DNA of 21,936 bases from an uncultured Collinsella sp. (GCA_902467875.1 CABQWP010000033.1:1-21936), one strand, 5' to 3'. Positions 1 to 7,539 are shown, numbered from the stretch's first letter. Translations and numbers: made by a program. Notes: generated by a model not told the origin, from the sequence alone.

Positions 1-55
1 CGAGATAGCCCTCCTGGTCGAAATGCATGATCTCGATCTTCTCGGTTTCCTTCAT
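1..55 (-). CDS. 5' end of a gene downstream of the SIS protein (partial; possibly a second SIS-domain protein)
   Basis: Only the first 18 codons are inside the window. On the minus strand an AGGAGAG ribosome binding site lies just before an ATG at 55, and the reading frame (beginning MKETEKIEIM) stays open to the edge. It follows the 371-aa SIS gene by 59 nt on the same strand, so the two are probably co-transcribed. The stretch FDQEGYL near residue 12 resembles the first residues of some SIS-domain deglycases of the Gfr/Frl type, which often occur in pairs. That identification is a guess from seven residues and gene position; a PTS or kinase subunit is also possible. Confidence 0.55.
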   Translation of the reverse strand, partial: MKETEKIEIMHFDQEGYL

Positions 56-114
56 TTGTCTCTCCTTTCTGGGGTTGTCTTCACATCCCCCATGCCAACG
101 GGCATCAAACCCGC

Positions 115-1230
115 TTACATTCCGTAACACTCGGCCGCTTTGGCCTTAAGCGCATTGACTGATTCTTCGTAGCCCTCTGCCTTGACCTCCATTTGCTTGG
201 AGACGGCATCAAGATACGGGTGCACGTCCCATGACTTCAGACGCTCGGCGATCATTGCCGCAATCGTCTGGAAGAACACCAAATTGGGAATTGCGCTGAG
301 CAGCGGAGCCACCTGAGGCACCGCAACCTCGTGAGCCTTACCCCTGGGATGGGCCGTGAGCAGCACCGTTTTTGTCGTAACGTTCGATAGCGCATCGGCG
401 ATATTCGCAAGACGCTCCGACCCCTGCGGATCGTCGACGATAAACACCAGATAGCCCGGAACGATCTGCATCTCGGGACCGTGGACGAACTCCTCGCCTT
501 CGTGATGCATGGCAGGAATCTTGATGGTCTCGCTCAGCTTGAGGGCCGCCTCTTCGGCAACGCCATAGTTGGGGCCGTTGCCGACGACCATGGCGGGCGT
601 GTGCTCAGAAAGCTCGAGCATGTGGTCTTGGACATATGCCTCGGCGGTCTTGCACATTACGGCATTGGCCTGGATGGCCTCGCGCAGGTCGTCAAGACGC
701 TGGGTGACGCCTTTGGCGTCAACCGTTCCGCGCGCCTGACCGCCGTAAATACCAAAAAGCACCAGATACTCAACGAGAACCTCGACGCCCAGAGTTACAA
801 AGTCCACCGACTCGACGCCCACACCGTAGTCAAGAACGATGTCAGCGTGCTCCTTGATGGGTGCCTCGACGTTTGCCGTGAGCGCAACTGCAGCCATATC
901 GTGTGCGCGCATGTAATCGAGCGCCGCGATCGTATTGGTCGAATAGCCGCTCTGCGAAACGGCAATGTTGAGCGCATGCTGCGGATAGGTGTGTTCAAAA
1001 TCGACGAAGGCCTCGGGCGTCACAACGGACACCTGCATCTGCAGCGCATCTTGCAGGTAATCGCGGGCGCAATCGGCGGCATGGCGCGACGAACCCGAAG
1101 CAACGATGCGCAGCGCGTCAAAAGAACCGGACTGGAAAATATCAACGAGCTGCGCTACCAGCTCAGACGAACGCTCGAGGTTCTCCCCCATACGCACATG
1201 GGCAAGCTGAACGTAATCGAGCATCTTCAT
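115..1230 (-). CDS. SIS-domain sugar-phosphate isomerase/deglycase
   Basis: 371-aa cytoplasmic protein made of two SIS (sugar isomerase) domains, as in the isomerase half of GlmS and in the FrlB/GfrE/GfrF deglycases and AgaS. Visible landmarks are SGSSRH (residues 45-50) and SQSGYSTNT (92-100) of the first SIS fold, which bind the sugar phosphate, and NGPNYG (218-223) with EFVHGPE (247-253) of the second, carrying the Glu and His expected at the active site. There is no N-terminal glutamine amidotransferase domain, so it is not a full GlmS. The start at 1230 has an AGGTG site five bases upstream; a second ATG lies two codons in. It heads a minus-strand operon continuing past the window edge. 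HutC-type repressors upstream fit control by an amino sugar or Amadori compound. The exact substrate cannot be told from sequence. Confidence 0.85.
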   Translation of the reverse strand: MKMLDYVQLAHVRMGENLERSSELVAQLVDIFQSGSFDALRIVASGSSRHAADCARDYLQDALQMQVSVVTPEAFVDFEHTYPQHALNIAVSQSGYSTNTIAALDYMRAHDMAAVALTANVEAPIKEHADIVLDYGVGVESVDFVTLGVEVLVEYLVLFGIYGGQARGTVDAKGVTQRLDDLREAIQANAVMCKTAEAYVQDHMLELSEHTPAMVVGNGPNYGVAEEAALKLSETIKIPAMHHEGEEFVHGPEMQIVPGYLVFIVDDPQGSERLANIADALSNVTTKTVLLTAHPRGKAHEVAVPQVAPLLSAIPNLVFFQTIAAMIAERLKSWDVHPYLDAVSKQMEVKAEGYEESVNALKAKAAECYGM

Positions 1231-1347
1231 CGTCTCACCTCGTTACAAATCATTAGTATTTGATACCAATCACAGTTACAGGTTACGGCTTTTTGATACC
1301 TCTTTGTCGATTAATTTATCCCCATCGGCGAACGGTCGATTTTGAGC

Positions 1348-1376
1348 CATGTAAGGTTGTATATACAGTCGGTCAA
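1348..1376 (-). promoter_or_regulatory. Candidate SIS-operon promoter with HutC/TreR-type operator in the spacer
   Basis: On the minus strand a -35-like TTGACC (1376-1371) and a weak -10-like TACATG (1353-1348) are 17 bp apart. The spacer holds TTGTATATACAG (plus strand 1357-1368), whose core GTATATAC fits the GTMTAKAC consensus known for HutC-subfamily GntR regulators. A repressor bound here would block polymerase. The promoter lies about 120 bp upstream of the SIS gene, just after the two HutC-type regulator genes. Two direct GGTATCAAA copies follow on the minus strand (near 1292-1300 and 1259-1267). The operator is convincing; the -10 is poor. Confidence 0.5.
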
Positions 1377-1423
1377 ATTGCCCAAACAGACCGGCTGTTA
1401 CCGCGCGCGATGCAAAGCCCCAG

Positions 1424-2137
1424 CTAGTACGTATAGGTGTAGCCGCCCGTATCGCCACGATTGAAGGACTTTACATACTCGATAGCCTGACCGCTCGCGT
1501 CATAGCTCACGCATTCCAAAAGCAAAACAAGATCGCCCTGTTCCAGTCCAAGGAAGCCGGCATCTCGTGCGCCCAGCGCTTCGATATCGAGCTTTTCCTG
1601 TGCCATGACTGGCTTTCGGCCCAGCATCTCATAGGTCTCGTACAAACTGAAGACCGACACGTCAATATCTTCGATGGTTGGGAACAGCAGGCAGGGAATC
1701 AGCGCCGTCTCAATCGATACGGGGCTACCGTTTATGCAGTTCAGGCGTCGAACGGAATAGAGCAGGTCGTCCTCGGCGATGCCAAACAGGTCGGCGTAAT
1801 ATGGCCCCACATAACGCTTGGAACGCGCGAGAATACGGACGGACGGCTCGCCGCCCGAAGCACGGACCGATTCACGGAAACCGACCGTGCGTTCAAAAAA
1901 AGCAGGTACTTTCTGCGCCACAAAGGCACCTTTTCCCCGAACACGGCGAATCTGCCCGCGCCGAACCAGCTCATCGACAGCGCTTCGGATGGTCAAGCGT
2001 GTCGTACCAAATTCCTCGGCGAGGTCTTTTTCGGACGGAATCATGGAACCCGTGGGATATGCACCGCGCTCGATACGTTCCTCGATGCAGCGTCGAATGC
2101 GCATATAAACCGGGGTGGCATCTACTGTTTCAGCCAT
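1424..2137 (-). CDS. GntR-family (HutC/UTRA) transcriptional regulator, second of a tandem pair
   Basis: 237-aa repressor-type protein. The N terminus (about residues 8-75) is a GntR winged helix: PSEKDLAEEFGTTRLTIRSA is the recognition helix region and RRVRGKGAFV the wing. The remainder (about 90-230) is a UTRA effector domain, which binds small sugars or phosphosugars in HutC-subfamily members such as NagR/YvoA and TreR. The start at 2137 has AGGTG five bases upstream. It overlaps the 3' end of the upstream regulator by 16 nt, implying translational coupling. The target is probably the SIS operon immediately downstream, whose promoter region holds a HutC-type GTATATAC site. The effector is unknown. 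Confidence 0.88.
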   Translation of the reverse strand: MAETVDATPVYMRIRRCIEERIERGAYPTGSMIPSEKDLAEEFGTTRLTIRSAVDELVRRGQIRRVRGKGAFVAQKVPAFFERTVGFRESVRASGGEPSVRILARSKRYVGPYYADLFGIAEDDLLYSVRRLNCINGSPVSIETALIPCLLFPTIEDIDVSVFSLYETYEMLGRKPVMAQEKLDIEALGARDAGFLGLEQGDLVLLLECVSYDASGQAIEYVKSFNRGDTGGYTYTY

Positions 2138-2889
2138 TGTTCACCTGCCACGCTCCTCATGCCGTTCTCTTCGCCGTTATCGGCAAAGCGGAACTTTGTG
2201 GGCAAAATCACCGATTTGCAATGCTCCACAAAACGCATGTCCTTATCAAATTCGATCGAGCTCTCATAGAACACCGGCGTTCCCTCTTCTTGCTGGAGCA
2301 GCTCGGCCTCTTCGACGTTCAAACGCGAGATGGAGATATGCTCACGTCCATGCTCAACGCGCACGCCACCTTCTTTGAGCAAGACATCGTAAAGGCTCTC
2401 GCACTCAAAATCGTGCTCGGGAAGCGATGGGCACAGGGACAGGTTAACGTGAGCGGTCTCGATTGACGCCGGCTCGCCCTCAATAAGTCGAACGCGCTGC
2501 ATGCGGAGCAAGGGAGCGCCTACAGCCACCCCAAGCTTGTCGGCAAGCGCCTCATCCGCCTCGATGGTCCCGGTGGAAACCAGACGAGAAGAGGGGTGCA
2601 GGCCGGCAGTCCGCACAGCATCGGAAAAGTTATACGTTTCCTGGAAGATGTTCAGCGGCTTGGGAGGACACACATACGTGCCCGATCCGCGACGGCTCTC
2701 GAGCGTTCCACACGAGATAAGCCGCGTGATACCGGCACGCAACGCCGTACGCGAAACGCCAATCTCTTCGCACAGCACGCGCTCGGCCGGCAGGCGATCG
2801 CCGCCGGCAAGCTGATGGTGCTGGATATACCAAAGAATTCCCTCAACAGCACGATCTTTGGGGGGAATTGCATAAGATTCGCCTGCCAT
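2122..2889 (-). CDS. GntR-family (HutC/UTRA) transcriptional regulator, first of a tandem pair
   Basis: 255-aa GntR regulator with an N-terminal winged helix (about residues 8-75; LPAERVLCEEIGVSRTALRA and the wing ESRRGSGTYV) and a C-terminal UTRA domain (about 95-240). The wing is followed by NIFQETYNFSDAVRTAG, the usual linker into UTRA. The start at 2889 lies behind a GAGGAG site with a 9-nt spacing. Its last 16 nt overlap the next regulator. The two proteins share architecture but are clearly diverged paralogues, so they may bind different effectors or form mixed dimers. Only 38 nt separate it from the DUF4428-like gene upstream, which could make a three-gene transcript. Confidence 0.88.
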   Translation of the reverse strand: MAGESYAIPPKDRAVEGILWYIQHHQLAGGDRLPAERVLCEEIGVSRTALRAGITRLISCGTLESRRGSGTYVCPPKPLNIFQETYNFSDAVRTAGLHPSSRLVSTGTIEADEALADKLGVAVGAPLLRMQRVRLIEGEPASIETAHVNLSLCPSLPEHDFECESLYDVLLKEGGVRVEHGREHISISRLNVEEAELLQQEEGTPVFYESSIEFDKDMRFVEHCKSVILPTKFRFADNGEENGMRSVAGEQWLKQ

Positions 2890-2927
2890 TGCACAGACTC
2901 CTCATTCAGAAACGTATGCCGCCAAAA

Positions 2928-3416
2928 TTAGGCCAGCCCTCCCATGGCATCAAATTCTGCCTTGATCTTCTCGGCGACATTCCGATACGACTTATATAGA
3001 CTTGAATCGCGTTTGACTTCGTCGGTCATAACGGGAATCTCTAATTTGGAAACCTCGTCTTTTCCCGTCTGAACCGCCACAACAACGCCCATACCAAGAC
3101 ACATATTACGCTTGGCAGCGTTTATTTTCGCCGCCTTGGCAGGATTTGCCAGGATACGCTGGGCAAATTCCTGTTTAGAGACCGCTTCTTCGGCCTCCGG
3201 ATCGCCCGCCTCGGCCACTTCGCACTGCAACACGTCCGCATAGTCAAAAATCTTCGGCTCGCCGCCGCGCTGATGCACGGCCCACTTGCGGCGCGTGGCG
3301 TCCTGGTAGATAGCCGGCAAAAATGTAAACCGCGGCGGGTCCAAAATCGTATCCGTGATGGTAAACACATCGGGATCAAAGGCATCCTGCGGGTTTTTCT
3401 TCTTGAACAGCCCCAT
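2928..3416 (-). CDS. Small DUF4428-like conserved hypothetical protein
   Basis: 162-aa protein of unknown function starting MGLFKKKN. This start (3416) is preferred over an in-frame ATG at 3449 because GGGAGG lies five bases upstream of it. There is no signal peptide or convincing membrane segment. Residues around KIFDYADVLQCEV and the C-terminal part (KLEIPVMTDEVKRDSSLYKSYRNVAEKI) recall the C-terminal beta-rich region of DUF4428/DUF4429-type proteins, where a similar segment ends in an alpha helix; those often carry an N-terminal zinc ribbon or SHOCT helix, which is absent here. This family call is from pattern memory only. It lies upstream of the two GntR genes on the same strand. Confidence 0.7.
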   Translation of the reverse strand: MGLFKKKNPQDAFDPDVFTITDTILDPPRFTFLPAIYQDATRRKWAVHQRGGEPKIFDYADVLQCEVAEAGDPEAEEAVSKQEFAQRILANPAKAAKINAAKRNMCLGMGVVVAVQTGKDEVSKLEIPVMTDEVKRDSSLYKSYRNVAEKIKAEFDAMGGLA

Positions 3417-3453
3417 ATCAGCCTCCCGTACTGGCATTAAACAACTCAAGCTG

Positions 3454-3462
3454 AATATAGCA
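3454..3462 (-). promoter_or_regulatory. Extended -10 promoter element for the DUF4428-like gene
   Basis: On the minus strand TGCTATATT forms an extended -10 (TG, one base, TATATT) about 40 bp upstream of the start at 3416. No good -35 is visible at 17 bp, which is acceptable for extended -10 promoters. Assigned by inspection only. Confidence 0.4.
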
Positions 3463-3536
3463 CCAATTTCAAGCCGCTGCCTTACCCTATCGGTGCGCGG
3501 CGTCTAAGGCTCGCCCAGCGGAAGAGTTAACGGACG

Positions 3537-3610
3537 AGGGCCGGGGTGCCTGCCTTGTTTTGAGAAGTGGGCTCCGCGAACTTCTCAAAACAAGGCAGGC
3601 ACCCCGGCCC
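3537..3610. repeat. Perfect 31-bp inverted repeat with 11-nt loop
   Basis: The left arm occupies 3538-3568 and the right arm 3580-3610, with an 11-nt loop at 3569-3579. All 31 positions pair. The outer half of the stem is GC-rich (CCGGGGTGCCTGCC) and the inner half AT-rich (TTGTTTTGAGAAGT). It lies downstream of the LacI gene and upstream of the DUF4428-like gene, both minus strand. No T-run follows either arm, so it does not look like an ordinary intrinsic terminator, although transcribed RNA would fold very stably. It resembles a palindromic interspersed repeat. Confidence 0.85.
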
Positions 3611-3622
3611 CGCCGGCAAATA

Positions 3623-3635
3623 GCGGACACTCCGC
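3623..3635 (-). terminator. Short hairpin after the LacI gene
   Basis: GCGGA and TCCGC flank a 3-nt loop shortly downstream of the LacI stop codon, followed on the minus strand by TATTTG. The stem is only 5 bp and the U-tract weak; it may act together with the large palindrome just beyond. Confidence 0.3.
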
Positions 3636-3664
3636 ATGCAATCTATGCAAACAAACAAGTACGC

Positions 3665-4693
3665 TTAGCTACATTCGGTAAGTTCGAGCACGCTGCCCTT
3701 AACGATAAGCGCCGGCTCCAGGACGACCTCTTCGGCACGCCTGCCGCCCCTACCGGCAAGACGCTTGGACATGCAGCCAAAAGCATGCTCCGCAAGGACA
3801 CCAGGATCCTGCTCAATGGCGGTCAGCGCCGGCTCAAAGAGAACGTCGGCCGCCGAGTTGTCATAGCTCACCACCGAGATATCGCCCGGGATGCTCTTCC
3901 CCATCTCGTGCAAGCGCTTGAGCAGACCGAGGGCGATGTTATCCGAACTTGCGAACACAGCGGTGGCATCAGTTGCGAGCACCGCCTCCGAGGCCTCGTA
4001 GGCACTCGGAATGTAGTACTCGCTCTCAAACTCCAAACGTGCGTCGATAGGCAGGCCAACCTCGCGCAGCGCGCGCTCATAGCCGGCAAGTCGTTTGCGA
4101 CCCGTATTGGAGCGGCGTGCGTTAACCAGGCAAGCAATACGGCGGTGGCCTTGCTCGATCAGATAGCGGGTGGCCATGTAGCCGCCCATCTCGTGGTCGA
4201 ACATCACCTTGTCGCACTCGAGTCCCTCAATGGCACGGTCGACCATTACGGCCGGGATGGGCAGGTGGCTGACTTCTTCGCGCAGGGCGCGGTCGTCGGA
4301 GAACTCGTCGCCCACGACCAGGAAGACGCCATCAACGCCGCGCGTCACCAGCTGGCGCAGCAGCTCCAGATCGTCATCGGCGCTTCCGCCCGAGCTGGTA
4401 ATGAAGAGCGCATAGCCGTCCTCGCGGCAGCGCTTTTCCAGGCTACCGGCGAGCGAGGCAAAAAAGCGGCTCTCGATGTTAGGGACGATAAGGCCCAGGG
4501 TGCGCGACTCGCGCATGACCAGGCTGCGCGCGATCTGGTTGGGAACATAGTGGTTGCGCGCCGCGACCTCTTTGATGAGCTTGCGGTTTTCTTCCGAGAT
4601 GCGACAGGGCCGATTATTGAGCACAAGCGAGACCGACGAGGGGGAAAGCCCCACCTCCTGGGCGATCTGCTTGAGGGTGACTTTGTTGGCCAT
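3665..4693 (-). CDS. LacI-family transcriptional regulator
   Basis: 342-aa LacI/GalR repressor. The N-terminal helix-turn-helix is classical (TLKQIAQEVGLSPSSVSLVL, residues 6-25) and is followed by the hinge helix NQIARSLVM that inserts in the operator minor groove. The rest is a periplasmic-binding-protein-like effector domain: LGLIVPNIESRFFASL opens the first lobe, and the FASSDNIALGLL and ISVVSYDNS segments are typical of the second. The length is normal for the family. The start at 4693 has a GGAGCGAG site upstream. It is divergent from murB and has no same-strand sugar gene next to it, so its targets cannot be inferred from context. A LacI-type palindrome lies in the 183-bp divergent region, consistent with autoregulation. 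Confidence 0.93.
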   Translation of the reverse strand: MANKVTLKQIAQEVGLSPSSVSLVLNNRPCRISEENRKLIKEVAARNHYVPNQIARSLVMRESRTLGLIVPNIESRFFASLAGSLEKRCREDGYALFITSSGGSADDDLELLRQLVTRGVDGVFLVVGDEFSDDRALREEVSHLPIPAVMVDRAIEGLECDKVMFDHEMGGYMATRYLIEQGHRRIACLVNARRSNTGRKRLAGYERALREVGLPIDARLEFESEYYIPSAYEASEAVLATDATAVFASSDNIALGLLKRLHEMGKSIPGDISVVSYDNSAADVLFEPALTAIEQDPGVLAEHAFGCMSKRLAGRGGRRAEEVVLEPALIVKGSVLELTECS

Positions 4694-4827
4694 CTCGCTC
4701 CTTCCGGGTTTACGCGCAATCTCTTGAAAGTATAGCGACTACCCCTCTACCTCGGTGATAAACACTTTACCAATCCGGTAGACGGCTGTTTTATCGCCGC
4801 CAGCGCACCAAATCCGTCCGGGTGGGG

Positions 4828-4844
4828 TATATTGCAATCGATTG
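4828..4844 (+). promoter_or_regulatory. murB -10 element and LacI-type palindrome
   Basis: TATATT (4828-4833) is a good -10 about 45 bp before the murB ATG; no clear -35 is seen. Immediately after it lies CAATCGATTG (4835-4844) within TGCAATCGATTGAT. That matches the general LacI/CcpA operator shape (TG, three or four bases, central CG, near symmetry). A repressor here would cover the transcription start. The adjacent LacI gene makes it a candidate operator. Confidence 0.4.
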
Positions 4845-4876
4845 ATGACAACGACCACCAAAAGGCGGCTATTAGT

Positions 4877-5839
4877 ATGCACGAAAACGATTTTTTTAAC
4901 GAGGACCTGCTGTGCGCGCTTGCTGGCGTTGCCGGCGAGGACAACGTACTGATGAGCGAGCCCATGCGCGAGCACACCACGTTTAAGATCGGCGGCCCGG
5001 CCGACGTCTTTGTCACGCCCGATACCGAGCAGGGCCTCGTCGCCACGCTCGATACCTGCTATCGCTGCAATCTGCCCCTCACCATCGTGGGCAACGGCTC
5101 CGACCTACTCGTCGGCGACAAGGGCATCCGCGGCGTCGTCGTGGCGCTGGGCGAAGGTCTCTCCAACATCACCGTCGACGGCACGCACGTCACGGCGGCA
5201 GCCGGCGCGCTGCTTTCCGATGTCGCAGCCGCGGCAGCCGAGGCCTGTCTCACCGGCATGGAGCCCATCTCGGGCATCCCCGGATCGGTCGGCGGCGCCT
5301 GCTACATGAACGCCGGTGCCTACGGTGCCTGCATGGCCGATGTGCTGGAGTCCGTGCGCGTCTACAAACCCGCTCGCCAGCTCGACGACGGCACCCGCGG
5401 CAGCGGCAATATCATCGAGTTCGATGTCGACGAGCTCAACCTGGGTTATCGAAAGAGCCGCATCGCCGATGACGGCTTTATCGTGCTTTCGGCCACCTTC
5501 AATCTCGCCCCGGGCAACGCCGCGATGATCAAGGCCGACATGGACGACTACCGCCAGCGCCGCGAGGACAAGCAGCCGCTCGACATGCCGAGTGCCGGCT
5601 CCACTTTCAAGCGCCCCGAGGGTTACTTTGCCGGCAAACTCATCATGGATGCCGGCCTGCGAGGACACGCCGTTGGCGGCGCGCAGGTGAGCGAGAAGCA
5701 CTGCGGCTTCATCGTCAACGCCGACCACGCCACCGCCGCCGATGTCGACGAACTCATCCGCCACATCCAGGCAACCGTCAAAGACCAATTCAACGTAGAC
5801 CTAGAACCCGAAGTCCACCGAGTAGGCGAATTTTTATAA
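4877..5839 (+). CDS. murB: UDP-N-acetylenolpyruvoylglucosamine reductase (MurB)
   Basis: 320-aa FAD-dependent cytoplasmic enzyme that reduces UDP-GlcNAc-enolpyruvate to UDP-MurNAc with NADPH, the second committed step of peptidoglycan precursor synthesis. The FAD-binding part carries TTFKIGGPADVFV (residues 34-46), VGNGSDLLVGDKG (71-83) and GIPGSVGGACYMNAGAYG (133-150). The substrate part carries GYRKS (190-194), the catalytic serine in PSAGSTFKRP (Ser242) and a conserved glutamate near the end (PEV, 311-313). The start at 4877 (MHENDFF) is chosen because AGGCGG lies eight bases upstream; an in-frame TTG at 4832 lacks a ribosome site and falls in the promoter. It is single-gene and ends in a strong terminator. 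Confidence 0.95.
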   Translation: MHENDFFNEDLLCALAGVAGEDNVLMSEPMREHTTFKIGGPADVFVTPDTEQGLVATLDTCYRCNLPLTIVGNGSDLLVGDKGIRGVVVALGEGLSNITVDGTHVTAAAGALLSDVAAAAAEACLTGMEPISGIPGSVGGACYMNAGAYGACMADVLESVRVYKPARQLDDGTRGSGNIIEFDVDELNLGYRKSRIADDGFIVLSATFNLAPGNAAMIKADMDDYRQRREDKQPLDMPSAGSTFKRPEGYFAGKLIMDAGLRGHAVGGAQVSEKHCGFIVNADHATAADVDELIRHIQATVKDQFNVDLEPEVHRVGEFL

Positions 5840-5842
5840 AAA

Positions 5843-5875
5843 GAAGGCCCCGAAAGGGGCCTTCACTTTCTTTAA
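5843..5875. terminator. Bidirectional intrinsic terminator after murB
   Basis: A perfect 9-bp stem GAAGGCCCC/GGGGCCTTC closes on a GAAA tetraloop (5852-5855). On the plus strand it is followed by ACTTTCTTTAATT. Read from the minus strand the same stem is followed by TTTTTATAAA, so it can also stop transcripts from the convergent peptidase gene. Confidence 0.9.
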
Positions 5876-5917
5876 TTCAGATAAACCAGTCCGGTGTGTG
5901 ACGTATTGGACCCGAGA

Positions 5918-6048
5918 GGTCCGTGGCTGCCCGAAAGGCATTAGGTTGATCGCGAGTTCCGCACAAGCCGGAGAGCACTTAATGTGCTCTCCGTGCGAGC
6001 AGGACTGTCCGAGCAGGCAACCTAATGCCTTTCGGGCAGCCACGGACC
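5918..6048. repeat. Nested palindrome: perfect 31-bp outer inverted repeat with inner hairpin
   Basis: Outer arms at 5918-5948 and 6018-6048 pair at all 31 positions. The 69-nt interior holds a second perfect 9-bp hairpin (GGAGAGCAC 5970-5978, GTGCTCTCC 5984-5992, loop TTAAT) flanked by CGCAC/GTGCG (5960-5964, 5993-5997). A short alternative stem GGACC/GGTCC (5908-5912, 5918-5922) overlaps the left arm. The element fills the space between convergent murB and the peptidase gene, has no reading frame of note and no flanking T-run or obvious target-site duplication. Confidence 0.85.
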
Positions 6049-6067
6049 AACTTACTTCAAACCGCAG

Positions 6068-7273
6068 CTACGACAGCGCAATACCGCCAAGCCAGCCCCA
6101 ACGCACGCCAGAGCCAGTGCCATAGAAGCTAATAAACGAATCAAGCGACTTAGACGTAATGGCTCCCTCATTGCTCATAACGATGCCGCCGCCAACGTAG
6201 ATACCCACATGACCGTAGATAAGGCCCGGAGCACCCGTGCCGCTGTGCGAGGAATCGGCCACGATCATGCCCACCTGCAGCGCCGAGCGGTCGGAGCTAT
6301 AGCACCAGGCGTTAAACATGTCGCACGCATTGCCTCCAAAGTAGCCAACGCCGGCGTTACGGAAGACATTGGTGACCCACGCCGCGCACCAGTTCTGACC
6401 CGGCGAAGGCGTGGAGTAGCACGCGTTGACGACAGCCTGCTGTTTGCCCGAGCCGGCATTCTGCTGCGGAGTTCCGGGCGCGTACGATCCACCACCCGAG
6501 CTCGAACCACCCGAGTAGGAATTGTTCTTGTTCGCGGCAGCCGCGGCAGCGGCAGCCTTCCTAGCGGCCTCCTCAGCCTGGGCAGCAGCGAGGATCTCGG
6601 AATCGCGCTGAGCCATGAGCTCCTTGACGTCGTCGGAAAGACCGTTCAGCACGGTCTGGACTTCTTGCTGCTTGGCCTGCATGTCCTGCATCTGGGCAGT
6701 CTGCTGGTCCTTGAGCTTCTCTAAGTCGGCCTTCTGCGACTCGAGCTCGGTCTTTTGCGCATCGAGCTCTTCCTGGATGGCCTGAATGTCCTCGATGGCG
6801 TCGCGGTCGCTCTTGTTGATCTTCTCAACGTAATGCGCGTTGGCGACGAGTTCCTCAAACGAGCCAGAGGCCAGCAGCAGCGACAGGATGTTCGTGCCGC
6901 CGGACTTGTAGCTGGCGGCCACGCGATCGGAAAGGTCGTTGCGCTTCTTCTTGAGCTCGGCCTTCTTTTCATCGATCTGGGCCTGCGTGTCGTCAATCTT
7001 GCCCTGGACATTCTCGATGTCGTTGAGGGTCTGGGCATTCTTGTTGGCCAGCGCCGCATACTCATTTGCGATGCTGTCGAGCTGGGCCTGAACCTCGTCG
7101 AGCTGGGCCTGGGCGGCATTCAGTTTATCGGTGGTTTCTTTGGAAGCCTCCGCCGCATGGGCGCGAGCGGGCAGGCCAAAAAGAACTGCCGCAGAAGCGG
7201 CGCCGAACAGGGCCTTGAGGGCAGTGCGGCGCGAGAGCTCCTGGGAAAGGATGGAATCGCTGTTTGGTGACAT
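6068..7273 (-). CDS. Secreted PcsB-like coiled-coil protein with C-terminal NlpC/P60- or CHAP-type cysteine peptidase
   Basis: 401-aa exported protein, probably a peptidoglycan hydrolase acting at division or wall remodelling. Residues 1-41 form a signal peptide with a twin-arginine-like SRRTALK (14-20), a hydrophobic core and an ARAHA-A cleavage site. Residues 45-235 are a long Gln/Ala/Asp-rich coiled coil; GTNILSLLLASGSFEELVANAHYVEKI (broken here as 126-152) is the hallmark of the PcsB N-terminal domain. A low-complexity Ala/Gly/Ser linker (240-275) leads to the catalytic domain with Cys296 in NWCAAWV and His355 in YGHVGIYVGGG. The start at 7273 has GGAG five bases upstream. It is monocistronic, convergent with murB. 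Assignment to NlpC/P60 versus CHAP is open; both are papain-like. Confidence 0.88.
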   Translation of the reverse strand: MSPNSDSILSQELSRRTALKALFGAASAAVLFGLPARAHAAEASKETTDKLNAAQAQLDEVQAQLDSIANEYAALANKNAQTLNDIENVQGKIDDTQAQIDEKKAELKKKRNDLSDRVAASYKSGGTNILSLLLASGSFEELVANAHYVEKINKSDRDAIEDIQAIQEELDAQKTELESQKADLEKLKDQQTAQMQDMQAKQQEVQTVLNGLSDDVKELMAQRDSEILAAAQAEEAARKAAAAAAAANKNNSYSGGSSSGGGSYAPGTPQQNAGSGKQQAVVNACYSTPSPGQNWCAAWVTNVFRNAGVGYFGGNACDMFNAWCYSSDRSALQVGMIVADSSHSGTGAPGLIYGHVGIYVGGGIVMSNEGAITSKSLDSFISFYGTGSGVRWGWLGGIALS

Positions 7274-7496
7274 ATGTACTCCGTTACATGCTTATTTATA
7301 TGTCGCTCAACTCATACATATTAGCGTACATATGGCGCGTCCCAACGATTTCCACGAACGGCAGGAAACTACAAGGTCAGCGGCTCGTAAGCAAATGTCA
7401 AAGATCAGGTTATGCGTACGCAAGCTCTTCTATGAGTACGTTAGCACAATCCTCTGCTTTTCCTACAGCGCACGATTTGGGCGTCCCTGCCTGCGC

Positions 7497-7502
7497 TATA
7501 CT
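7497..7502 (+). promoter_or_regulatory. Candidate galE -10 element
   Basis: TATACT lies 38 bp upstream of the galE start, but no good -35 is seen at 16-18 bp. The 266-bp divergent region between the peptidase gene and galE otherwise shows only AT-rich TACATAT repeats (around 7315-7333) that I cannot assign. Confidence 0.35.
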
Positions 7503-7539
7503 CCCCTGAAGAAGTGTTCCTGATTCGATAGGAGACTAC

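Noticed and set aside
115..1230. Full glucosamine-6-phosphate synthase (GlmS)
   Set aside because: The protein has both SIS domains but no N-terminal glutaminase domain with its Cys at position 2, so it is an isomerase/deglycase-type SIS protein only.
3436..3447. Weak TreR-type site before the DUF4428-like gene
   Set aside because: TTGTTTAATGCC matches only 8 of 12 positions and lacks the symmetrical right half.
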